DNA of 12,389 nucleotides from Stephanodiscus triporus (taxonomy: Eukaryota > Bacillariophyta > Thalassiosirophyceae > Thalassiosirales > Thalassiosiraceae): assembly GCA_036939755.1 (NCBI GenBank), contig JALLAZ010000742.1:1-12389 (forward strand). Direction: 5' to 3'. How positions within the stretch are numbered: the first letter of the stretch is position 1; each line of letters begins with the position of its first letter. The translations under genes and the position numbers were made by a program. This document shows positions 1 to 9,900 of the stretch, piece by piece. Below the pieces are notes generated by a model. It saw nothing but the letters and a program-made list of their open reading frames with translations, searched no databases and was not told where the DNA came from.

Positions 1-1025
1 TTTTTTGAAACGACACAGTACCGTAGAAAAGTGCTCCAGCTAGGATGAAAACCAGTCGACAGAGGTAACAGAACTATGTGGGAGCTGCCTAGAGGGTAGA
101 ATAAATTTGAAGCCTGATCCATCATGTCAAACATTCAATCAAAAGGTGGAATCAGCAGAGAAGGATTGATGTAGAAAAATTACTTGGGAGCTGCAGCCTA
201 GAATTAATTTGGAGCCACCACTTCCCAACACCTTGCACGATTATGATGGGGCGGTCTAAGCAGGAACTGTGAACTTTGGATGACTCAGCAATTAATGTTG
301 AAGGTGCTTGTCAAGAATTAGGATGAGTACACAGGTCTCCATAAATTCATAAAGTGCTCATTGATTGATCTTTTGTGGACGAAGACAATAAAATAGTTGT
401 CCTTTCTAGCTAACTTCGTTTTAGTGACAAAATTCCATCATTGTTTATAAATGCATACCTCTGCATAACAGTTTAACCTAATCGTGACATCCATAATAAA
501 AAAGGGACATAACTATTACAATATCAATAGTCAATAGCAATCATGTTGCAGTGAACTAGGAAAGACAAAGTATTATGAAGCCACATTCTGGAGAGGCATC
601 TCACCAAGGTTTCCCCCCAACTACTCGGATATGGAGAGTTGGCGTTGCAAAAACCAGACTATTTCATTGTTTTCTCTTTACTCGAATGCCCCCATCACAC
701 CCGTAAGTGTACAACTGATAAAACTCATGGTATTAAATGAATTGCAGCTGCCAGCATAATGATCAGGGGCAAGGAAGAAAATGACTGCACTAGAGTTATT
801 GCGTCAGCAGTTGCGATTTGAGCCTGCGTTATTCATGACATCGTTTCATCATGTCATCTTGGCTGAAAGAATCAACTACAATCAAATTAGAAAGATGACG
901 GTCACTGGAATGAAAAGGATGGTCTGATTATTTTACTCGGTAAACAGGATGCAACGTAAACTGGGTAACGGCATCTAAAAAATGCAAGAATACCGATGAA
1001 CCAAACACGGTCATTATTTTCTCCG
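1..1025. other. intergenic stretch, no gene recognised
   Basis: About 1 kb with no convincing reading frame on either strand, no tRNA-like B box and no snRNA core motif that I could recognise. It is A/T-rich with scattered stops. It lies downstream of the ubiquitin/eL40 gene (minus strand), so its right end must hold that gene's 3' UTR and cleavage site. The only internal structure noticed is an imperfect direct repeat near the left end (80-114 and 186-216). Confidence 0.6.
80..216. repeat. imperfect direct repeat, two copies of about 33 bp
   Basis: Both copies begin gggagctgc, then share ctaga, an aat/aatt stretch, and the ending aattt followed by gaagcc or ggagcc. Copy 1 is 80-114 and copy 2 is 186-216, with small indels between them. 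The copies are degenerate and could be an old tandem duplication; no open frame or target-site duplication is evident. Confidence 0.35.
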
Positions 1026-1040
1026 GCGTGAACCTCACGC
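1026..1040 (-). other. short perfect hairpin in the 3' UTR of ubiquitin/eL40
   Basis: A 6-bp inverted repeat (GCGTGA / TCACGC) encloses a 3-nt loop and begins 16 nt downstream of the ubiquitin/eL40 stop codon in the mRNA. It is visible directly in the sequence. Any role in 3'-end formation or stability is inference; a stem this short can arise by chance. Confidence 0.35.
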
Positions 1041-1056
1041 TTTTAATAACGGGAGC

Positions 1057-1674
<618 letters not shown>

Positions 1675-2909
1675 ATGAACCTTCTTCGAACTCTCTATCA
1701 GTTCAAGATGGCTCTGGTCTGTTTACTGCTATCTCTATCCCTGCTTTTAGTTTACGCAAACGCGAACGAATTTTCCGTCCCGCCGCCGCCGCCGCCCGGC
1801 TTCTTCTTGTTGGAGTCGAAAACAGCGTTGGTTACTGGGGGGACAAAAGGTATAGGTGAGAATTGATTTGTGCAAGTTAACGTAATCTCCATGCCAATCT
1901 ATGCTTCGTCTTTCATCTTTGATTCCCACTCCACATGTTTGTTGCAAGCGCATAGGCGCTGCGATCGTTACTCAGGTGAGATAGAGGCAACTTGTCTTAG
2001 GCATTTCAAATGATCGAAGTTTCCGCTCTGTCTCCACTTCATGGCCATTGACAAACCCGCCTGATTCATTTTATAATAGCTTTCATCCCTCGGCTGTAGT
2101 GTCCTCACTTGCTCCAGGGATGCAGATGAGCTTGCAGATTGCCTACGTGAATGGAATGACAAGCACGGTTTCGACGTGCAGGGGGTTGTTGCTGATGTAT
2201 CAACTACAGCGGGAAGAGAAAATTTAAGGAAGGCAGTTGAGGCGAACTTTGGAGGGAAGTTGGATGTGTTGGTGAACAATGTTGGGACTAACATTAGGAA
2301 GAAGACGGTGGACTATACAGCTGAGGATTATGACTTTGTCATGAAGACTAATTTACAATCCTTGTTTGAATTGACGAAATTGTGCTATCCTTATTTGAAG
2401 CGATCTCACAACGAAAAGGTGACATCTTCTATTATTAACATCGGCTCAGTTGGTGGAGTTACTTGCATAAAGACTGGGACCATTTATGCTATGACCAAGG
2501 CGGCTATGAAGCAACTGACTGGAAATCTTGCATGCGAGTGGGGCCCCGATGGAATTCGTGTTAACTGTGTCGCACCTTGGTACATCAACACACCTCTCGC
2601 ACAACAGGTCTTGGAGAATGAGGCGTACAAAGCGTGAGTTTGCTCCCTCTCTATTTTGAGAAACTGGCGTGGGCGTTGCAGATAGCGCTCATTCACTTTT
2701 TTCTCATTGTTCGAAATCACGCTAAAACCCGTGCCAACTCGAAAAGATCTGTACTCGAACGTACGCCCCTAGGGAGAGTTGGAGAGCCAAGAGAAGTGGC
2801 GTCACTTGTTGCATATCTGTGCACTGAAGCGGCTGGATACATCACGGGTCAAGTGATTTCTGTTGATGGAGGATTTGTTAGGAATGGTTTCTACGACAAA
2901 TTTTACTAA
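1675..2909 (+). CDS. short-chain dehydrogenase/reductase, tropinone reductase type, with signal peptide
   Basis: Four exons: 1675-1855, 1956-1975, 2080-2633 and 2747-2909. All introns are GT-AG (100, 104, 113 nt) and phases agree, giving 305 residues. This is a classical SDR, an NAD(P)(H)-dependent carbonyl/alcohol oxidoreductase. Visible motifs are TGGTKGIG (54-61, nucleotide binding), NNVG (133-136), N158, S190, and Y203xxxK207. TCSRD at 77-81 resembles the NADPH-type arginine of tropinone reductases, and [10 protein letters not shown] at about 232-241 is typical of that subgroup. The true substrate is unknown; such proteins are widespread in algae and tropane metabolism is not implied. The N-terminus has a hydrophobic leader (about residues 12-28) ending near ANANEF, then a run of six prolines. 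Translation could start at M1 or at M12 (1708), which gives a cleaner signal peptide. The leader lacks a clear diatom plastid ASAF motif, so an ER or secretory location is more likely. Confidence 0.93.
1779..1798 (+). repeat. CCG trinucleotide run encoding polyproline
   Basis: A short (CCG)n run inside exon 1 of the SDR gene encodes six consecutive prolines between the signal peptide and the Rossmann fold. It is a likely slippage-prone spacer whose length may vary between strains. Confidence 0.7.
1956..1975 (+). other. 20-nt micro-exon of the SDR gene
   Basis: The 20 nt between acceptor ..CATAG and donor GTGAGA encode the residues after TGGTKGIG (AAIVTQ, plus the split glycine codon). Its inclusion is required to join exon 1 (phase 1) to exon 3 (phase 0) and exactly restores the SDR pattern [17 protein letters not shown]. 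Skipping it would both shift the frame and delete the helix behind the dinucleotide loop. Confidence 0.85.
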
Positions 2910-3014
2910 AATAGAGGTTTTACTATCAGCTCCCTTTCAGTGAGACTTTAACATGCCAACGCTGCTCTATGGTGATGGTTGGGAAGATAGGTACCGATTT
3001 CAATTAGCAGCCAC
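2910..3014. other. convergent 3' intergenic segment
   Basis: Only 105 nt separate the TAA of the SDR gene (plus) from the TGA of the PHD gene (minus). Both 3' UTRs and polyadenylation sites must be packed here or overlap in antisense. No canonical AATAAA is seen on either strand; TAAAATAGAG directly after the SDR stop is the closest A-rich element. Confidence 0.5.
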
Positions 3015-5901
3015 TCAAGGAAGAAAACCAAAAGAAGAGTCGTCCCGTCGAGGGTTGTGAATGCCACAAAAAGCAATGGGAATGACTGTGTTATCCGCTT
3101 TCCCTGCTCTTTCGGCCTTGCTCAATTGCATCAACTGAAGTGTGTACTCCAGGCAGAGCTTTTGGTCAGCTGCGATCATTTCCTTGTCATCTGTTTTTAT
3201 TTCACCCTCAGTATGGTCAGTACGTCGTGTGTTGCGAGCCCGAACAGATTTTTTTGTTGCGGTCTCGTCGTTTGTGCCCGCGTTTGAGGCGAGAACCTTT
3301 GAAGCGAGAAGAGCACACATTGGATGAAATGCAACTAAACAACCACGAGCAGCACACTTTGTAAGACCGCCATTGCATGGTATTGGTTTATTGTCACTCA
3401 TCCCTCCCGTTCCACACAGGGCGCAAACGTTTACTAGAGGCGATACATACGAATGCCATGGAAAAAGTGAGGAGTTCTCTTTCTTATTTGAATCGTCAGA
3501 AACATCTCGACAACACCAAACGCGGCACACCTCGTGAACCCATTTCTGACCATTATGGTCTGAACTCTGGCTTGGTGTAAGCAGTGACATCGCTCCACCT
3601 CGATGTGGACATAGAAAACATCGAGGACCTGGCACATTTGCGCTTCTATTCGCGACACCATTGTCTCCTAGGCGATTAGAAACGGTGTGCGTTTCACCGT
3701 CAACAAAACGCGATGGCATTTGTGGATTTCGGCGAGGTTTTGTATTTGTATAATTGCAGCAAACAGCGCATATCCATTGCTCGGCAAAAGCATCAGAACG
3801 CTCCGTAGAATCCTTAATCTTGCCATTCGGATGATTTGTAGCCTGGATCATCTCTTGACGAGGATCAAAATGCTGGGAAGAAAACTCTCCTTTGTCAAAA
3901 CAGCAGCTCCCGTGAGCCAAAAGATGGCATTGGGCACACTGTTGTACTCCTTCCTTTCCGGAACCGTCATCACTCCAGCAAACAGAGCACCTTCGTTTAG
4001 ATTCCTTTTCCGCCAACCCGCGTAAAATGAGATGAACTGACGACCCAGCCATATTGCCTGCGTTCAGGCAAACAGTCCGCATCAGTCCATCCTCAAGGGG
4101 CACACATGCAACACGAGGAGGAATCGATTTCTTGATGACTTGATCTCCCCCAAACGCCATGTGCATAGCTTTTTCAGATAAGGTATCGTTAGAAGCACTC
4201 TGTTTAAGCTTTTTCTTGGCTGACTTCTTCGGGCTGCACTTCAATAGACTTGCAATTATATTGTTTCTATCAATGTTTGAGTCGTACAATGAACGGGCTC
4301 CCATTTCAAGATAAACAACAGACTCATTTTGAGGTGGTCTATCCCCTTGGTGCCAAAAGGGGGTGGAAATGCGAAGTGCTTCGTCGATCTCGGCATCAGT
4401 ACGAGACTCAGGACATTCCATGCTTGGCTTCGGTGCCAGACCCTCACTTTCTGCTTGCCTTAATGAATTTTTTCGCTTGCGGGCGTTCCCATTCGTGGCA
4501 GATGGGAGATCCTCAATAGCCTCTTCCATTATCAATCGTCCGTTAAGTCGAACTCCAACTTTGACCGCAAGCGGTCTCTTGCATTTCGATGCATCGATTC
4601 TTCGGCCTGTGATGAGGGAATTAAAATGAACCCTATTGCGAGTTGACGGTACGAAAGGCTCGTCTCCGGGGAGGTTTGACCACACAAGCCGAGTACGACC
4701 GACTTCGATCCGTTTGACTCGGTTGGAGACATCTCTCTTGGCGTTCAACAGAGCATCGGTGAATCTGCAGTCGTATGAGCCAAGACTTCTTGCCAGGCCA
4801 TTATTATCCAATTCCAATGCCTTTTCCAGAGAAACCGTCAGCCCTGATTGTACAGACTGTGGTAAGACAGCAATGCAGAGCATGGGCCTGACAACTGTCC
4901 TTGAATGCTCTAGCACTTGATCGTCTTTTGGATCGATCAACTTCATATATGATGAAGGGAACAGCGTTGATCTACTACTAACTCCACCAATCTTCATGGA
5001 AATCCTCCATTTCCTCATACATGATTTCGCCAATGCAATTTGCGCAGATGACCTTGACCTGACTTTAGCCAGCTCCATAGATTCAATGTTGCCATCGTTG
5101 AATCGTACAGTTGGCTTCGCACTAGCTGGATGATGTACACGCTGGTAAGTGGAATGTGAGTATCGGTCTTTCTTTTGCCAATTAAATGGCAAGTGAGATA
5201 ATCTTGACAACGATTTTTTTGATACTTCAGCTATTCGTGTTGCATCTGGAGCTTGGGCATGTGCGTATTCGGCCTTCGGTACTACTGCATCGATTGATGC
5301 CAATGGAATTCGCACATTGAGCTCGATCGCACCAGGATCGTGCGAACGTCTCGCAGATGCAAATGCCTCGATGTCAGGATTGAATGCGGTCTCGACAGGA
5401 GCAGTGCTGCTATAGTTACCTTTCGACTGTCCATTTTCGTATCGTCCAAAACCGAAAGGGCCAAGAAAATCACCGAAGGGCGCGTGAAATTCATCTTGAC
5501 AATGAGTTATAACATGCAAGTCGTCGATGTCTCGCGGTATGGTCTTAACAATTTTCAGCGGAAGTTTTGCTCTTGAATGCCATGGAAAATGAATCGGAGC
5601 CAGGAATTTTTCGGTGATTGACTTTTGCGAAGGAAGAAAGCCAGTGGTTAGAGTGTGTACCTTGGAAGAGGTTCGACTTCTTTGGCAACAAAGAAGCTCA
5701 ACTTACCCTAGCATCCTGCTGAAGCGCTTGGAAATATGACGGGCCGTCGAGTCGAGCAAGAATCTGAACAATTAGGTCATCAGATTGTATTTGGTGTTGC
5801 AGTGACCGATCGGGTGTTTCTGCCTGCGCAGAAGCATCATCGCTACTCTCGCCACCGTGTATTGGATTATCGGAAGAGTACTCTTTGCTTTGCTGCGACA
5901 T
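3015..5901 (-). CDS. PHD finger plus extended PHD (ePHD) zinc finger protein
   Basis: Two exons, 5901-5707 and 5660-3015, are joined over a 46-nt GT-AG intron at a codon boundary (phase 0), giving 946 residues. The ATG at 5901 is the first after an upstream in-frame stop. The C-terminal third has two zinc modules. A PHD-like finger starts CSVCW at 623, with CAQCHLLAH and later WICAVC. An ePHD (C2HC plus PHD) at about 746-933 has CFLC, WVHEVC, CALC, CAARGC, AFHPMC and FCGIH. This PHD/ePHD pairing is known from BRPF, JADE, AF10 and trithorax-type chromatin proteins that read histone H3, so a nuclear chromatin role is inferred. A basic cluster KKSAKKKLK (543-551) is a likely nuclear signal. The N-terminal 600 residues are unrecognised: no bromodomain, SET or PWWP is evident. 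An early stretch (about residues 40-120: LARLDGPSYFQ, FPWHSRAKLP, APFGDFLGPFGFGRY) looks folded and conserved. The target is unknown. Confidence 0.87.
5661..5706 (-). other. 46-nt intron of the PHD gene
   Basis: The donor is GTAAGT directly after the AGG codon at 5709-5707 and the acceptor is TTCCAAG before GTA at 5660. Without removal, the frame hits TGA two codons after the donor. After removal the frame is open for 881 more codons. The predicted exon 1 (65 codons) joins smoothly into QQDARVHTLTTGFLPSQ. Confidence 0.8.
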
Positions 5902-6903
5902 CTCCCTCGCACCACTCTGATCAGTGGAGATTTGAAAAAGAGGAGTAAGCGAGCAAAGTTAATGGAGGATGCCACACGAATAAGCTATGTAAGTAGTCAT
6001 CTACCGGTCCTATGAAAATCTAACCAACCTTGTTGTTCGTAGCTTCCGTTGTCACCCCCTTGATGCTTCCATTTGGTATAAATCTTGCGCCTTTTGCACT
6101 CATTCATATGCGCCTCATTTCTGATTTCTATTCTCTTGGCAACCTTCGCCTACCCTCTATCCTCAATGGTCCGGGTCTAGATTTTGGAGTTACCGTAAGT
6201 ATGTTTAGTCGGTTTTCAAGAAAGTACGGGAGAAACTTTAGTTAGGATTAGTAGAGAATTTGCCCGGTGGGGCAACGGCAACCAGAAGAGGAGGGGGAGG
6301 GGGGGGGGAAGGTTGCCCTCGGGGGCATCGTCCTTCGACGCCAACTTCGACCTAATTCTCTTCGACGACGAGCGCCCTCCACTCGTTGAAATTTAAGGGG
6401 GAAATATTCGCCTCCTTACCGTTCTCCTGTACCTCTTACTCCCGCAGTTGTTGTTTGATGACTTCGACAAATACGTAAATTGAGCGACCTCGAGCAAGAA
6501 TTTGCTTGGCGCGATGCCTCTCTTGTTGGAACGGCGGTTCTACTATCCCATAGCCGAGAGCAAAGGCTGTTTTCAACTGATCATCCTCCGTGCCCCGAAG
6601 AAAATGAAACACCCAAACAAAAAATAATATGGCTACCTAATTTCAAGGTACCTACTGTGGAGTAGTACTCCTCCTAGTAGCAGGGTCACTCCATCCAGGA
6701 GAAGTCGATGAGTAGAGAGAGGAGAAGTGGCATACATCTACGAAGCGGATGAAATAACTGCCTGACTGAAAATGGTTCTACTTTTCTCCAGTGTGGCGTG
6801 GCGGATTGATTTCATGAGGCTTCCGAGCTACCTACTCTACCCTCGCACTTCGATTCATATTCTAGAATAATCTCGAGGTTTCGATGACACTGGTATGGAG
6901 GAA
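5902..6903. other. intergenic stretch of about 1 kb between the PHD and EDEM-type genes
   Basis: The right part is downstream of the EDEM-type stop codon and the left part upstream of the PHD start codon, both on the minus strand. No gene is recognised. It contains a polypurine/poly-G tract with flanking 7-bp inverted repeats (6277-6317), a small palindrome GGAGTA-G-TACTCC (6659-6671), and plus-strand splice-like signals around 5989-6195. Plus-strand open stretches at 6030-6245 and 6480-6665 lack an ATG at their beginning and match no family I know. Confidence 0.5.
6277..6317. repeat. polypurine/poly-G tract flanked by 7-bp inverted repeats
   Basis: From about 6284 to 6312 the plus strand is purely A/G and includes G5-A-G10. 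It is enclosed by GGCAACC (6277-6283) and GGTTGCC (6311-6317), which could pair into a stem with a purine loop. The G runs could form triplex or G-quadruplex structures. Function is unknown, and runs of this kind are also prone to assembly error. Confidence 0.6.
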
Positions 6904-9900
6904 TTACTTTATGTCGTGCTGTGTTATATAGAGTTGCCACCCACTCTGTCCAGCTTGGGGAGTCATCTGGATACCCCAACCATTGCGTGCTAGGACATGT
7001 AGTCCCTCATTCGAACTATTGACGTAAGGGAACCTCGGACCGTCACCAGTCTTGTTCATAAAAATTATTGCACTCACTTCATTTCCTTTTGATTGTTCTT
7101 CGGCGACTAGTTCCAACATTGAATCGCCGTCATCCCCTGTTACCATAACAGACATGGGCAAATTATCGCTTCCCCCCTTTGGCTGTCGGGTGTCACCAGC
7201 CATGATGAAGAGTTCATCGGGACCGAAGGTGTTTATCACTAGGATTCCTTTTGCGTGAGGATAATTTGATGCTTTGCTAATAAAAGTGCAATCCCCACGA
7301 AGTACAACCTGCACAAAATCCCTTCCACTGTCAGGGGGCTCATCGTGAATTTGGCAAATATCCTGGCCCCAAAGATCATTTTGAGGCATGCATCCAAATT
7401 CATCATCTGGTGGAGGTGAAACAAGCAGTCCCCTGGCGATTTCCCCTCCACTTGTTCTCAGATAGGATATGTGAGCTTTTCCAAAAAAGGCTGGAGAACA
7501 AGGAAATCTACGTAGGACAATGTCTTCTTCGCCATCTGTCTCAACTTGCTCGTTCGTTTTAATAATGGCAACTTCGCATCTGAATGAATTGTTATCCATG
7601 TCAGTCACTATTCATGCACATGGATTGAGCGATCAAGATTGTGACGATACAATCAGACGAAGCTTGTGCTCTTTGTCAAAAGTGTGAAAGTAAAAACGTG
7701 TATAGATGCTCACCTATTACATGACGTCGATAATCATCGTGCGATAGTTTAGACTCAGTACTGCCTTCATAGTCTCCCCTTAAGCGTCCTCCCCAATTAG
7801 CACTCAATGAACTCCACGAAACAACGGTTCTTGGGGAAAGTATTGGACTGCGTGTATTTTGTTGTAAGACTTGGGAGACGTTGTGCACAAGGGGGGGGGT
7901 AGTGAGTACGATCAATACAGCTATTTCTCCATCTTCGTTTGGATGCAAATCTGTGACGTTTTGAACGATGGTCACCTGTAAAATTTCTTGCGACTCAACA
8001 TGTCTCACAACGAAGCCATCACCACCAGGATATGAGATCACATCGAAAGATCCAACATTGGCCCCCATGTCAAAGCGAGTTGCACCAGGAAGGTCATCCG
8101 AAGGTTGTGCTTTTTTTTCACTCGTACTTTTAGGGTTGTAGTTTGTCTTGTACTCTGGGTCGTCTCCAACAGGACAGCTCTTATTCTTGTCCTCCACTAT
8201 CCCGTCGGGGTAATAATTTGTGCCATAGAAACACACCGATGCCAAAGCAGACAGCATTCGCTCATCTATGCCATCTTTTGGATCCGATGACTCCCCTGAC
8301 ACAAAATGCGCAGCGTTATAATCCAACGAGTCACCATTAAGAGCATGGACCCACTGGAGGTCAGGGTGATGGAAGTTCGGACATCGTTTCGACAACATTT
8401 TTCCGTGTCCTTTTCCTTGATCATCGAATTGATAGTGAGCTTGATTGATCTCCGATGCGAAAATCCATGGTGTTGATATTTCAGCCTTTGCAGGCCTTCG
8501 AAAAGGAGGTCCCGAGTCAAAGTCATGAGTTTCGCCGGTCTGGTGCTTGCTCGTCATGATTAGGTTATCCACATACTGTATACTTGCGATGAAGATATCC
8601 TCGGGCGTTTTAGGGGTCCACCGCTCTTGTTCAAATTTATTTGGGGCAGCACCTGAACTACCGTCAAATTCCGCTTCAATTGATAGGGAGGATTCGAAAA
8701 TGCGTCCTTTCAAAAGTGACCGAACTTGTTTAAGTTGAGTGCTTAAACGGTCATCATCGTGTGCGGTTGAATGGGACACAGGTGCATAATGAATCGGGTG
8801 AGCCTCGGTGGTGAAGATCCACTCATTCTCATTGTCGTTGTGGAGAATATTGTTCTCGGCGTCAAACGTTAGATAGAGGTACTTAATTGTTTCGGACAAG
8901 AAATAAGACGGCATTTCATTGATATGGGTCTGGCCGCCACGGTTGTCCCCGACGAAGTTCAAATCTCCTGTGGTAGTTGGCCCGAGATTTGCAACGGTAG
9001 CAAAACCACAAGGAACCAACGAAAGATCATTGATAGCTGGCACGATGCGAAGCCAGTGATCCGCGATAAGATCGTCGGTACAGTTCATGAGAGAGACTCC
9101 TTCCAATAAGGTATGAACAGCAAAAAAATATCATATTTACCATTCAGTGCAAAATCAGCAGCCCATAGCCAGCTTGACGTATGCTGAAATGATTGAGCAT
9201 GAGAAGAGGGGCCGCGCTTTGCGCCGTGCAGCCCAATAGATGCAAGGTGCAAAAAGTAACAGCTCTCCAATAATTCGGGCCTTTACCAATTGTTGGTCGA
9301 GGATACGAATGCAATGGTCAGAATATGAAGATACAACATGCTCACAAATGCATAATCACCAGCAGTACGTACCGAAGTGGATGAACATCCCCAGCGCCAT
9401 GTGCGACGCTCTTCCAATTCCCAAAATCAAAACGCTCTGGTAAGAGCCCCAAGAACTCTCTCACCAAAAAAAAGCTGTTCAACGACTTTGCGGCCGGCAT
9501 GAGTTCACCAAGTAAAACTTGCATGCCAGGATAGAATGCCATCAAGCTTTCAAACACCTTACTAATGTGACCCATTTGTCCAACGCCCATATCGACATCC
9601 ACAAACCATTCACCTAGTCTAGAATTATCATGTACGCCACCGTAAGCAACAACAAACATATTCCACCAATCTGAATCGTCTGGGAACAACAAATAGTGTT
9701 TGATGAGGTACTCATAAAATGAATCAGAATTGCTCCCAACTCCGCTGAGATGCTCCGCCCATCGCCCACTTTCCGTATCGACATGCTTCCCAAACAAATT
9801 CAAACCCGGCGACCCTCGTATCCAGAGAGCACGGGTAGCTAACTTAGCGGCTTTTCCAAATGACAGGTCACCCGTGAGTCGAGACAGCAGCTCAAACTCT

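Noticed and set aside
780..890. Possible box C/D snoRNA (ATGATGA-like and CTGA boxes on the minus strand)
   Set aside because: There is no terminal stem, no C'/D' pair and no identifiable guide complementarity; short boxes like these arise by chance.
3687..4920. Several plus-strand frames of 88-112 codons opposite the PHD gene
   Set aside because: The minus strand carries one 881-codon exon with clear zinc-finger motifs; the opposing frames are by-products of its codon use.
5499..5519. Start of the PHD protein near 5519
   Set aside because: The codon there is TTG and the frame stays open upstream to an acceptor at 5660, linking to an ATG at 5901.
6480..6665. Small plus-strand frame of 61 codons
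   Set aside because: It starts at TTG, has no family resemblance and no supporting context; kept only as part of the intergenic description.
9342..9373. C-terminal extension YVLLVIMHL of the third EDEM-type exon frame
   Set aside because: It is intron read-through after HPLR. The GTACGT donor joins to PELLES and restores the conserved RPE catalytic motif.
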